From NCBI RefSeq assembly GCF_001625305.1, contig NW_017804520.1:1176537-1240536 (forward strand): DNA of 64,000 bases, in the 5' to 3' direction. This DNA comes from Branchiostoma belcheri. Taxonomy: Eukaryota; Chordata; Leptocardii; Amphioxiformes; Branchiostomatidae. The notes beneath the pieces were generated by a model. The model worked only from the letters and a program-made list of their open reading frames with translations. It was not told the origin of the DNA and did not search any database. Shown in pieces: positions 22,860-34,324 of this stretch (position 1 is its first letter; each line of letters starts with the position of its first letter). The translations under genes were made by a program, and so were the position numbers.

Positions 22860-23010
22860 GGCCTAGGGAAAAATTGTTGTGTTCCCAGGCGAAAAAACTA
22901 GGGTCGGCATCTTGTTTTTTTCGGGCCTCCTTCTTTTTTTTTTGCGTTCTCGCATTAGATTTAGGGTCTCCAGAGGACGTCATCCATAAAAATTAGATGG
23001 TGTAGCCTAA
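22860..23010. mobile_element. Chimeric MITE: family A left end, family B right end
   Basis: The left end is GGCCTAGGGAAAAATTGTTG (family A). The right end is GACGTCATCCATAAAAATTA then GATGGTGTAGCC (family B, compare 46285-46312). The flanks do not form a matching 3-bp duplication (GAA and TAA), which supports recombination or internal deletion between two elements rather than a clean insertion. Confidence 0.6.
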
Positions 23011-23329
23011 TGTATGTTGTGTGAGTAAATGATACTTCTTACACCCAGCCACGAAAAACCAACGGTTCCCCCTGCCAACACGCATTCTTGGGGCGTCCAG
23101 AATAGTTCCCAGGCGATCCAGGAGGTTATAATTTTTGCTCTACGGCGAAGCAATTTGTGATTTCTGACGTGCCCGTTTCAAACCTGTGGCGCGGATCTTT
23201 GGGGAGGTGGGATACAGATTTCATGGTTGATCGAAGGCGTGGAAAGGTGACATTCATACTCTCCTAGCAGAGGCTGATGGGGGAAGATCGTTACCTTTTA
23301 TATATGGCCCCCTTTTTTGTCGCTACCCT

Positions 23330-23560
23330 TGGGTGGCGCATGCCCTCTCTGGCCAATGGATACTGCCTGACCAATTTGATACTGTCATTTTGCCACCCTA
23401 GGATCTGCTTGGAGATTAGACATTCATACCACACTGCGGCCCATGCAGCCGCCATTACAAAATCTCTAAGCTAGATCTTTCGCCGGCTGCAAGACAGTAA
23501 CAAATTGGCCAGGCAGTATCCATTTGCCAGGCAGGTTAAACCATTTGCCACTCGAAGGTT
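23330..23560. repeat. Fold-back repeat with CAATTTGATACTGTC units
   Basis: GGCCAATGGATACTGCCTGA followed by CCAATTTGATACTGTC recurs inverted as GACAGTAACAAATTGGCC and GGCAGTATCCATTTGCC. A relative with the same units lies at 41690-41850. Both are bounded by a CTGCTTGGAGATT or inverse motif. Confidence 0.65.
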
Positions 23561-23934
23561 GGGCTGGCGTAAAAAAAGATACCTGTCTAAAACAGGAAAC
23601 CCCGCTGAAAATGCCTAAAACACGCCACAAATAAGTCAAACCGCAACCTCTGCTTGGAAAGTACGCCAAAAATAGGCCAAAGGCTAAACCTCTGCTGGAA
23701 AGTACGCCAAAGAATAAGCCGAAGCCTAAAGCTCTGCTTGAAGAGAAGTCATAACATACGTACGTCAGACCGACAAGATTGTAGACTCTGTTCACGGGCT
23801 GTGTACTCTGTCTGGGCCGGCTAACCCTCGGACTCTTCCTGACTACAAATAAAGCAATCTCCAAGCAGATACTGGAAGGGTAAATCGCAACAGCACCTTT
23901 CTGGGACCTAACTGTTATCCAGCCCAGCCGGTCG

Positions 23935-25246
23935 GTGGAAATAAGTACGGAAACACAGACAAACACACGGACACACGGCGAAAACAAAACTTCCGTGCAC
24001 GAAGCTCGATGAAACCAATGACATTATACAGAAGTCCTTGGTAAAACTATTGGTGCAACGTTCTCAGCCTGGCACTATTGAAGAAATAGCTATAGAAGAT
24101 CACCGTCATATTTCATAAAAACTGGCAGGGAATCTTTGCTCTTGTCTTACATATTTTACATGCAGGCAATGACCAGGCCGATAATGTCATAAAGATATTG
24201 TTATCCTCTATGTATCAGTGATTGTGCACGGTTTTTTTTGTGTGTGTCATGTTTCCCACATCAAGTCTTGCTATACCACACAAATGTTGAGAAGGGCTCT
24301 TTTGAAGCCATTCCTTGCTTTTCAAATTGGTATTTTCTGTGTGTATTTTTTGTGTTTTTCTACCAATTCAGACGTAGGGATAACAGCAACATCCTTTGAG
24401 AAGCCTTACCTAACAAGGACCCATGCAGATGAATTATTCAGGGAGAGACACGACATAATCTGGTCCTGGCACGGACAGGCACCCGTTCTCAGAATTCCCG
24501 GCCATTGTTAGAGCTACAGGATAAATGGAATAGAAAATAATCTGCTTTTCAACCACGCAATTCTGCCCGGGAAAAAGGCTTTGTTCAGTCGACAATACAG
24601 AGGCTCGCATAGGGGTTGCCACGATGCCAAAATATCCCATCACAGAAACTCCGTATTTGTTCACACAAACTCCACTTTGAAAAAGACAGACATAACTACA
24701 TTCCTCAGCAGCAAGAAATTTGCCAGTTTTTGTAATTCAGATAATATTGCGGATGTTGACTGTGCCTTATATAGATATGGGAGATATCATCTATACTTGT
24801 ATACAAGATAAGTTTCCCGTGTTTAGGCATTTAGATAGAACAGAAACAAATCGTCTTAGTTTATGAAACTAAACAAACCAAGTACATATCATAAGCTCAA
24901 TATGTTCATGCATCTACGAATCAATGAATTAATTGTAGAGCCTGCTAAAGAGGCTATGCTGTGGAATGTTACAGCACAGACCTCCATTCACAGGTTTATT
25001 TAGCGGGTGGAGCTAGAGATGGGGAGAGGACTTGTAGTACGTTATGATGAGGGTTATTTTTGTTGTGGTATGGGGAGAATGTTGACCTCGGAGGTCAGTA
25101 GGCTCAGGTCGGCAGCTGGAGAGTGGTAACATCGCGGTCAGCTCTAAAACAACAGCGGTCGACTCTCACTTACCTCCGTGTACGGAAGTTTTGTTCTCGG
25201 GTTGTCTGTTTGTGTGTTTGCTTGTGTTTCCGTTGTTATTTCCACG
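23935..25246. repeat. Inverted repeat pair with 70-bp arms, 1.3 kb apart
   Basis: The left arm (23935-24005), with GGAAATAAGTACGGAAACAC and AAAACAAAACTTCCGTGCAC, matches in inverse the right arm (25170-25246), GTACGGAAGTTTTGTTCTC and GTGTTTCCGTTGTTATTTCC. A related single arm is at 45685-45740. No coding capacity is recognised between the arms. Confidence 0.55.
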
Positions 25247-25367
25247 TTATAAGCACGGGGAAGACACTGACAGGACGTTAGGCAATGATCTTAGAAAAGA
25301 TTATCTCATTTTCTGTCTTCAATTTCCTAAAACATGCGTGTAACACGGATATAAAAGACTACTTGTA

Positions 25368-25590
25368 TTGACTCTCTCTCCCTCGCTCTCGCTCTTTCTC
25401 TCCCTCCCTCCCCCCTCTCTCTTTCTCTCTGTGCCTCTATCTCCGTGTCTCTGTGTATCTCTCTATCTCTATGTGTGTATCTCTCTGTGTATCTCTCTAT
25501 CTCTGTGGCTCTCTGTCTCGCTCTCTCTCTTGATCTCTCGCTGTCTCTTTCCCTCTCGCTCTCTCCCTCTCTCTTTCTATCTAAGTATTG
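25368..25590. repeat. CT-rich low-complexity tract
   Basis: Degenerate CTCTCT and TCTCTGTGTA units. The leucine/serine-rich open frames over it are products of the repeat. Confidence 0.9.
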
Positions 25591-26758
25591 TCAGCTCTTG
25601 GGGGTGGTACACTTGGAATTTATTGCGGTCCATTTTACCCCCCTGCCATTAATACCACAACCTCGTTCCAAAAGCGATTGTTCCAATTACCGGGACATGG
25701 TGCCTATAACCGTCAAGGACATCATATCGAAGGCCACTAAAAAGGGTTGCACTAATGAGCTTTGGTACATACAAAAGCTCCTTGGCTACATTGGACGTAT
25801 TTTACCTTCTGGCTAGTACATCTAGATCCTTGGCAGTTTTACGATGTTTCGTGTAATTTCATGATGATGTAGTGAGTCCATGTCTTTATTGCCCTTTTAT
25901 TAATGGTTTTTATCGACCGAAGAAACAAGAGCTCGTGAAAAATGCAAACGGCACTAGCCTAGGCACCGGTAGTAAAAATAATGAACTTCAATAATTATGT
26001 TAGACGCATATTTTACTTGTCATCATACTGGATAAAGTAGAAAGCTGTACAATAAGGAGGTACTATAAAATTTGGGGAGGGGAATAAGTATTAAGGATGC
26101 AACAGCCTCTTATAGTACCAAACCGGGTCTCTATATTTGAACGCTTTATTCAATGTACCGTTTTATTGTAACTCTTTGAGCAATATTTCTGAAACTTTAA
26201 TGTAAATATTAGCATTATCCATTTTCATATGATGACCATATTGTTGATTAATGAGGTAGCAACAATGGGTAGAGACAGGCAATTAATAATACAGTGCAGA
26301 AATACGCACAGCTACGTACGATGATATTTGGTATTCAGACCGCCCGCTGGATGCGATTCAGCTGACTGCTCAGAATTTTTGCTTTCCCAAAGCTCCTCTA
26401 TTTGTGTAGTTATCATCTTCCGTCTGACACAACCGTTGGACAATTGCCGTCCAGGTAAACTGTAACGTAGTTTGTGGGCATCAAGGAGAAACCTAACCTG
26501 GTATTCTGGCCCCTCAGATGATTCGGGTAGCTGAAATAATATGTAGACCAGGCTAGGATTTTAAAAAAAAACTCCAATTTCAATAGGACTTATTAGTGGA
26601 AAAATTGCCGTCTTTTGTTGTGTTCCTCTGCTATTCAAACGTGTAGTCACCATGGCTACCTCCCAATGGAGGTCAGCCCCACGCAGTTTGTAATCTTCTG
26701 TACAATTTCTGTGTTCTATTGTTGTTGCAGGAGACGCGCCGGTGGTGTACGTGCAGCC

Positions 26759-27565
26759 ATGTTGCTGAGGAAGTCTCTCTCCTTGCTGACGCTGAGGCGG
26801 GGTAAAGACGTGGAAGCCATCGAACTGTCTGAGACGGAAGCGTCCCGGCAGAAGACTCGCCATGTCGGGTTTATGGTGGTGTACGCCGGGAAGGTACCGC
26901 TGGGGGAGGACGTGACGCCGGGGCCGGGGTGTACGGAGTCCGCCGTCTCTCAACTCTTAGGCCCGGCGGCGCACGCGAACGTGGAGGTGCCGGGCCGCCT
27001 GGACATCCTACCCCACGGGATCAGAATGTCGAGGTCCCGGGAGGAAAATGACGACGTCCACGACGTTCAACAGCAGCAGCAACAGGACACTCTGACGTTT
27101 GACTTGCAGAGAATCGCCTTCTGCTCGGCAGATCACAAGGCGAGGAATAACGTGTTCTCCTGGGTGTACCGGGAGGTGGGCGAGGTGGGGCGGCCCGTGC
27201 TGGAGTGTCACGCCGTCCTGTGCGAGAGCCAGCGGCACGCCAAGTTCTTCGCGCTGCGCCTCGGCCACTTCTTCAACTCGGCCTGGAACCAGATGGCGCG
27301 AGCTGAACAGTCCCTGCGGCTCCTTCAGGAGGGAAGGAAGATCCGGAGAAGCAGCACCGAGCACGGGTGCCTCGGCGGCGCCTCCACGACAACATATCCA
27401 GCCCCTCGCCGCGGACACACGACGTCGCAAACCAACGGTGTGGTCGCCGAGAAACCGACGCAGAACGGTGCGGTACCAACACCGCCTGCCCCCGGTCAGG
27501 ACACGCTGAAGAACGCCGACGTCTCGCATGCGTCTCAAAACGGGGTCGCCGAGATCTTTATATGA
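26759..27565 (+). CDS. PID1: PID1-like PTB (phosphotyrosine-interaction) domain protein
   Basis: A single large 3' coding exon begins after an acceptor, TTGTTGTTGCAG, at 26730; ATG is at 26759 and the product is 268 residues. The start matches vertebrate PID1: LLRKSLSLLTLRRG aligns with its LKSKLNVLTLKK, followed by AIEL and a KTRH block. The PTB domain spans about residues 37-185, with FMVVYAGKV as first strand, GCTESAV, LDILPHGIRM, FDLQRIAFCSADHKARNNVF, SWVYREV and ECHAVLCES. A glutamine run from CAG/CAA repeats (27070-27089) sits in a loop. The tail is low-complexity and not conserved. In mammals PID1 is a cytosolic adaptor that binds LRP1-type NPxY tails and lowers insulin signalling; that role is inferred. 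Vertebrate PID1 also has short alternative first exons. An AATAAA is at about 28104. Confidence 0.82.
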   Translation: MLLRKSLSLLTLRRGKDVEAIELSETEASRQKTRHVGFMVVYAGKVPLGEDVTPGPGCTESAVSQLLGPAAHANVEVPGRLDILPHGIRMSRSREENDDVHDVQQQQQQDTLTFDLQRIAFCSADHKARNNVFSWVYREVGEVGRPVLECHAVLCESQRHAKFFALRLGHFFNSAWNQMARAEQSLRLLQEGRKIRRSSTEHGCLGGASTTTYPAPRRGHTTSQTNGVVAEKPTQNGAVPTPPAPGQDTLKNADVSHASQNGVAEIFI

Positions 27566-28289
27566 TCTCCAAGGACTACAGAATGTGTTGCCGACCAGTA
27601 TCTCGACACTATTGAACAAGACGTTAGCGAAAAACGCACAGTTGTTTAGATGGAGACCCGAACAACCCATACATGCAATTGACAATACTGTTGTTGCAGA
27701 TGATGTTGTTGTTTTTGTTCTACGAGAATCTGTAATTATGTTCTTATCGTTCTTGGTCATTATTCCAGCTTGACGACAAAGTTCTGAATGGAAGCGAATG
27801 TAGTAATCGCAGTTTTTGGGATTTTAAGTTCCGGACACTCTAAATTAGTCTCTATCAAACATTGACTTTCTGCAAAAATAGTTTTTAAAACGGCCAAACA
27901 GACTGAATACTCAGCTCCTATTTAGTCATTTTCTATATATCGTCGCATTAGCGATTCTGGTAGAACTTACGATGTTCGAACGATGGCGATAAAGACATAG
28001 ATTTTAACCCGAAACGAAAGTAGACAAAAGGCTTTTCTGTAACGGACAGAGCCTTGTACACTTGAATCTGGTGAACAGACATTCAATTGTAACATATCTT
28101 TCTGAATAAAACAATTACAATATGTATATATATGTATATATGTAAATAAGCCTTCTAATTTCTTGTCATGATGCACCGTTAAGGGTTTCAAATGCACACA
28201 AAAAATAGATTAATGTTAAAAATAATATAAACTGGAACGGCATAGTTTGATAAGTTTGGATAGTCGGGATAAGAAACGAACTTATGACC

Positions 28290-28442
28290 TGTACCAGGCT
28301 TCGGAAGCGGCTGGAAAGAGTAGAAATTGGCTAAATAGACCGATAACATGCCAGGGGAGCTGTTCCGCTGAGGAGGCGGCATGTTATCTATTTGGCCAAT
28401 CTCTACTCTTTCCAGCCGCTTCCAAGAACTGGTAGAGGCTAG
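28290..28442. mobile_element. Fold-back MITE family D
   Basis: CCAGGCTTCGGAAGCGGCTG then GAAAGAGTAGAAATTGGC and the inverse GGCCAATCTCTACTCTTTCC, AGCCGCTTCC, form about 65-bp arms round GCTGTTCCGCTGAG. Relatives: a partial at 29218-29350, complete at 39688-39893, half at 40720-40832 and half at 57120-57185. Confidence 0.8.
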
Positions 28443-28811
28443 CAAACTCAAGCGACTGGAGTGGAACTCCCCAGAGTGGAAACCAAAGGTGGAATAATCC
28501 CGTTATCTGACCAGTTCTGTCTGGATTCCTGTCTATTCTTCAGGCCAATTTTCCCACCAGGACCAACATTCCACTACTGTACAAAACAGTGCGGCTGGGT
28601 AGTCATTCATTTTCAAGCAGATGTAGGTTTGATCGAGTCAGTGTTTCACGCCTCTTTGTACTGGTCAGCGTTGTTCTATCTTCCTCCTACTAGAAATGGT
28701 TAAAAAGCCTCTAAATGTCCTAACACTAACCAGGATCCTACATCTGCTTGGAATTTTTTTCTTGCGTTCAGATTCAGTAGTGCCTAAAAGAGTAACGTTA
28801 ACAAGTAGTAA

Positions 28812-28862
28812 CAGTACAGTACAGTACAGTACGGTACAGTACAGTACAGTACAGTACAGTAT
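28812..28862. repeat. (CAGTA)n microsatellite
   Basis: About ten 5-bp CAGTA units with one substitution. Confidence 0.9.
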
Positions 28863-29937
28863 ACTGTTAAAATGGTTCTACGAAACTTTCCTAAGAGTCT
28901 CCTATGCCACCTGTTCAAATGTCTTAACAGACGTCTGCACACTGAAGAGCTCACCAAGACAGTCCGGTCTTTCTTTGAACTTTTCCCACACTTCTAAGGG
29001 CACCTGAGCAAACCGAGGACTAATTGTGAACCACGCCATGGCTCTTACTGAGATAGCGCGGTCCAGCGGGCACAGGGAGAACACTTGGAACGGGAAGTTT
29101 GGCAAGTTTGCCAATATGACTGAACTCGGGCCTGTTTAAACGTTTCCTGTTGTTGCACAATCTCTCGCTGTAAGGGGCTAATCGGGCCACCTCCCCGAGA
29201 GAATCAGCCTCTACCCAGGCTTCAAAAGCGGCTGGAAAGAGTACCGATTGGCCAGACTGATCACTTGCCAGGGGAGTTGGTATCCACTCGAGCTCAGAGT
29301 ACAGTTTGCCGCTCCCGTTCGCAAGCCGCGCCCCGAAGCCTGTTAGAGGCTACAGACAAGGGCCGCTAGAATGATGTATTCTGGTCAAAGGTTAAGACAC
29401 TTATATAAGATCCGCTTTTCAGCCTTTAACTATGTTAATCTTTTGTTATGACTAATGTTAATGAAAAGGAATCCATTTGTGTCTCGTGTTGTGTTGACTT
29501 GCTGACGGCAGGGTGTTGGGAAACACTGCCTCTATGCGGAGGTGAGCAGAAGTGCAGATTACGAACATGCCCCATGAGACATGAGACAAAATAATGCAAA
29601 CTGGATCAAGTCTGTAAAGAGTCAGACTTTTCAGACATCATCCAGTATCTTTCATCCGTGACTCGCTGACTTCGATTCTAAATGAACCCACGCTTTACTT
29701 GGATACATCTTCTCAGAGAGAAAATATTTTCCACCAGGATGAATTTCAGCTGCAGTTCAGCAGGAACCGCAGGGTGTCGCTTGAATAGCCACAATCGTCC
29801 ATGGTACTTTCTCGTTTGTGAAAGGGTCATTTTCGCATTGCCAGGTACTAGTATAGCATTTGACAACATGAAAGAAAATTAGGATATTCTGGACTTTTAT
29901 TATTTCTTATTATCATCGTTATCATTATTCGAAGTTA

Positions 29938-30005
29938 AACTTGTTTATTTGCTTGTTTGTTTGCTTGTTTGTTTGTTTGTTTGTTTGTTTGTTTATTTCT
30001 TTGTT
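29938..30005. repeat. (TTTG)n microsatellite
   Basis: Tetranucleotide TTTG/CTTG repeats. Confidence 0.9.
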
Positions 30006-31286
30006 TGTATGCAACTGTTTATACTTGTATGCCACTTCGTATTTTTGTAATTCGGGGTACTGGGTTGCTCTAGCCTAGTGAAACGCGACAGAAATAAATA
30101 AATTTTCCAGTAAAGCCCAAATCATGATGCACGTAGTAACGTTGGTAATCCTGTCTGATTGGAAGTCATTATTTCTATAGATCATTCTGGCACGTGGTTA
30201 AGATGTGATGCTGGGGCGATTATTTTCTGCATCTGTGTAAGTGATGCAGACCTCGGCACAATCTACATGTATATATATAATCTACACAACCTATATTCCG
30301 TGGTACCTTATTTATTGTTTGACTGTATCAATGCAATGCAGAGATATAAAATGGACTACAGAACTAGTACCTAATATAGATAACAGAAAAATGTATAAAT
30401 TTACTGAGTGAATAGTGTAGCTGTTTGGGGAAACAACCATCTTAGCTTGCTATCAATTAGATAATGGCATGAATACACATGCGTTAAAACGTGCCATCTT
30501 CCCATTCTATACATGGTGTCCGAATCCCAGCATAAATATTAACTTACAAATCTATCTGTACTTCGTTTGACAAGACGAGCTCCTAATAATCTTTAATTTG
30601 TATTTCTTGTCGGTTGTAGACGGTGAGGCAAGAAGCTGCTGATATGTTTAAAGGCATCCGATGCCGATTTTAGGGCGTGGAAACCCGATTTGTCAAAGCC
30701 AATATTTTAGTCATTTATCTACATACTGAGTTGAAACCATACTGTCCCAATGTATATTGACCCTCATGGAGCAAAAATTCCCAAAATTCTGACGGAAAAT
30801 GGTTACTGGAAGGGCCCTGGGCTGATTTTTAGGTTACCACCCAGAAAATAAAGGACTCATCTTGAGGATCGTTTCTGCAGCTTTAAATGCCCAAAGTATG
30901 AAATACTGACTCAAATGTGCTAATGTGATATCACAAAGATTACCTTTAATATTAAGAATATTTCCAGTTTTGCTGCTCTGAAATCGCATTGGTTGCCTTT
31001 AAGAATTTGATTTCTAGAAAATATGTGTGTTACATAAACAAAGCGTTTTGTAGCAGGATAGACGTCACTGTACAAAAGACGGCGGCGAATTTGACGCACG
31101 CCGCTGCACTTCATGTCATTTAGGTGTTAAAAAACTGCTAATTTGCATACGCAGACACGTACAACAGGTAGACTCCACACTAACTGTGACTCGTGAAAGT
31201 CAGAGTGATAATTTTGAACGGCGCTTGTATTTCTGTATTCAAATAGTCAAAGTTTTCTTCATTGGGTGAGGAACGGGACTTGCATC

Positions 31287-31594
31287 CATCAACTTTTTAA
31301 TATCTTTGTTCTTTATTAGATTGTTTGATATTTATTTTCCTTCGTATTTCATTCATATTGGATTTCATTTTGTAATAACCTGTGTTTTTGTAATTGTAAG
31401 TGGTAGGGTAAAATTAATTCTTTGTAACTTGAGTGCGTTCGTCAACCTTTTAATATCTTTGATCTTTTCTTACATTATGTTAGATATTTATTTTTCTTCG
31501 TGTTTCAGTTCTATTGGATATCATTTTGTGATAATCTATGCTTTTGTTAATGTATGTAGCGTAAAAATAAGTCTTTGTAACTTGAGTGCGTCAC
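31287..31594. repeat. 153-bp tandem duplication
   Basis: Unit 1 at 31287-31439 and unit 2 at 31440-31594 both carry TTTTTAATATCTTTG or its variant, TTGGATTTCATTTTG or TTGGATATCATTTTG, and end in TCTTTGTAACTTGAGTGCGT. Divergence is moderate, so it is not recent. The open frame across it is AT-rich and not protein-like. Confidence 0.8.
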
Positions 31595-31984
31595 CACTAG
31601 TATTTGAATGAAAAAAAATATTTGAAAAAAATATTCAAACATACACAACCGTGTCGTACTCAAGCATTACGCTCATACCATTATTTCAATAATAAAACTT
31701 GCAACAGTATTATTATTTCTCTATCTTTAGTATGTTGATTTTTCATAAGAAACAATAAAATTATTTTACAAATGTAGGCAGAAGTGGCGACGATATGCAG
31801 ACTATGCAGGTGGTTTTTGCTTCAGTTTTACCGGCTCAGTGATCGTGACGTGTCTCTAATGCCCCAAGCAAGAACGTTTTCCTGGGGTTGAAGGTTCCGT
31901 CTCTTACCGTGGTACATGTAAATGGTATCAGGGCTGGAAATACACTAGTCCATGATGAAACCAGCCTGGTAACTAGTGTTGGGT

Positions 31985-32125
31985 TACATCATGTTGCAAT
32001 TTTATAGCAAGAGGGATTTAGACTCCTGTCTGGTCATATTAAGAATGTGTTTGAGAGACAAAGCAGACCATATGCGAAGGTTAACATTATGCATTTGCTT
32101 TGCAAATGTTACCGTTTCTAGTTTC
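31985..32125. repeat. Interspersed repeat S, partial inverse copy
   Basis: TTTTATAGCAAGAGGGATTT, AGACTCCTGTCTGG, GTGTTTGAGAGACAAAGCAG and ATGCATTTGCTTTGCAAATG are the reverse of 22095-22205. Confidence 0.75.
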
Positions 32126-34324
32126 AAATTTTACCTGCATGGGTGTGCATTGGAAACTGTATTTGAAGCCCTCTAAGTGTGTATTTACATACATGCCCCT
32201 TGCCCAGAGCCCATATGGTGAGTTGATCCATTTAAGGTCTTTAAGTTGTCGGGGAAGCCGTAGGAAGCCGGCAGACGGTCGGTTTATGCATCTTTGCGGT
32301 AACTGATCCCATGTTTCAAGGACGCCTGTTGCTAGAGGGTAATATAAGTACAGTGTTCTCCGTCACAGCCAACACTGTATTTTTCGAATAAGCTGGGGAA
32401 AAGGGTAACTATTGCACATAACATGCCTGGGCTTGTGACATAATGACCATACCTGTGATGTTAACATTGCAAATTTCTGTCTTTCGTGATGGCGCTTGCT
32501 GTATTTCACGTTAAGCCTAATACTATTGCACCTGCCAAAATAGAATTAAAAAACACTTACTACATTTTGTATACTAGTATCAAAAGTAATGATGACACCC
32601 TGCGTTTGTGTCACACTGACAATACCTGTATCAAATGTCCCCAAACGACGAGTGGAATTCTTAGCTAGTGAAAAGGAAATGTAATGTCGTTCTGCAGAAG
32701 AAAATACGTTAGCGAACATCGTTTTTATTGAAAACGCCCTTCTCCAAACTGACAGCAATGTCACATTCGATAAAATATTGATAGGATCTAAGCGAGCTTT
32801 TTCCCTAATGATATTGTTCAGGTCTTTTATGAGGAAAAACATGTTTTAGTCCGCTTCTTTTTTAAAGGCGATGCTTAGCTTTTAGCTTGAGAGCTGTAGT
32901 TGACGAAATTGCATTTTGATATGACTGGCTCGAGCCATTTCCTCAGATGACTGTGATTAAAAGCGTACGAATGAGGGTCCGAGCGCAGCAATTCCACAAA
33001 TGCACCCAAGCACTCAGCGGTGAGAGGGACTCGCATCACTTCACAATCAATCACACTACCATCACATGGTCTGATGTAGCCTCGTAACAGGCTTACCCGT
33101 TAGGCTTTAATTTTGTTTATTGCTTATTTATTACATCCATGAAAGAGAATTGCATATTAGTTTCACATGATGTATTGTTTGTTTTTTAGTTTGTTCGTAT
33201 CTTTGCGTCTGTCTGTATTTTTGTGTTTTGGCATACGTTGGTCCAAGGACATTATGTATAGTGTCATTGATGGGTCACGTTATCATGTCCTTGGAATAAC
33301 TCGGGACGATTAAGCGACAAAAGGAGAAGGCCCACCCGAAAGCCTGCAAAGGAGGCTACACCTGTCCTGTCTAATTTCTCTTCCACACCTCAGGCAGTTC
33401 ACGTGACCGGTGTACAGCACAGTGCTGGGCCAGAGCGATTTCTCCAATTTCTTTGCCTTTTTTTTTTTCTAGAATCCGGCGACGCAGAACGTCAGTTCCA
33501 CTTTCCCATTCCCGGACGGACAGCCACACTAATTCCGTACGCCATGTTGGTTGTGAATGCCGTGGATGAGAGTGGTGTTTTGGTGTAAGAGAATCCGGTG
33601 TTTACACTAAAGGAGGGGGCTTTGTTCGGCCTGTTATAACAGGCACCGATACGGCAGCCGCACGGGATACCCTGCTCTACATTCGACCGCTGCCAAAATT
33701 ACCCCTTACAAAACTGACTCCCCAGGCTCTGGTTCTGGCTTTTGGATCCTCCCTGCCTCTTCACTTGAGCGGGAGGAGGTTAAAGTTGCCGATAATTTCT
33801 CTCCCCCCGACCCGTCAGGCGGTGACCTGTTCCCCCGCTTGGCAGGCCGTGTTGGTGCGGGTAAATGCCGGAGATTTGCCTCACAAACGCGCGTGCCAGC
33901 GCAGGGGAGACACGTCCGACTGGTTCTGCCGTATGAATGCCGGGACGGGTCGCGTTGTCGGATCCCATTGTAGTGGGTTGCGTGACCCCGGCTTTCGCGG
34001 GCGGGCTTGCCTGCCATGCAAATTCTTTCCCCCGTGACATCTCCACCGCGGCAGCGAGGAGGAATAACCGCCGTAGCACTTCTAACACGAGACTGAGAGA
34101 AATATGACGACTCTGGCTAAAAACGCGAGAACCTGTGGACTAACCGGAGAACCGAGAGGTCGCAGACTCATTTACTGACGTCCTCGTGTAGCCCCGCGGA
34201 TGAATAGTCATGGCGAACCCCCAGCTGGTCGCCGTCTTGCTGCAGGAAGTGGAAAGGTGAGTCGCCGGCGTTACGAACCCTAGAACGCCAGACTTCCTCA
34301 CCTGTGGTCCCCCGGCCACACGAC

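Larger units (their letters stand above)
18727..26730 (+). other. Probable 8-kb 5' intron (or intergenic), packed with repeats
   Basis: No exon of a host gene is recognised here. Contents include nested DNA elements at 20116-22654, MITE fragments at 21890-23010, repeat S at 22095-22320, fold-back repeats at 23330-23560, an inverted pair spanning 23935-25246 and a CT-rich low-complexity tract at 25368-25590. Stretches 18730-20100, 24010-25160 and 25600-26700 show nothing that can be named. Confidence 0.5.
27566..34324. other. Intergenic region between PID1-like and FAM43; no gene seen
   Basis: It contains the PID1-like 3' UTR (to about 28110), fold-back repeats, microsatellites, a 153-bp tandem duplication and a repeat S copy. 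GC content rises from about 33650 to 34320 with many CpGs, consistent with the FAM43 promoter and 5' UTR, but no TATA box or mapped start is obvious. Confidence 0.6.

Noticed and set aside
23466..23987. 173-codon minus-strand ORF
   Set aside because: It spans fold-back repeat sequence with internally repeated GFGLF-like units from short DNA repeats; no domain recognised.
25368..25816. 94- and 123-codon ORFs
   Set aside because: Mostly a CT-rich low-complexity tract; the remainder has no recognisable domain.
27008..27760. 250-codon minus-strand ORF
   Set aside because: Antisense to the PID1-like exon; its length reflects GC-rich coding sequence on the other strand.
31306..31611. 101-codon hydrophobic ORF
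   Set aside because: It crosses the 153-bp tandem duplication in AT-rich DNA; hydrophobicity comes from TTT/ATT codons.
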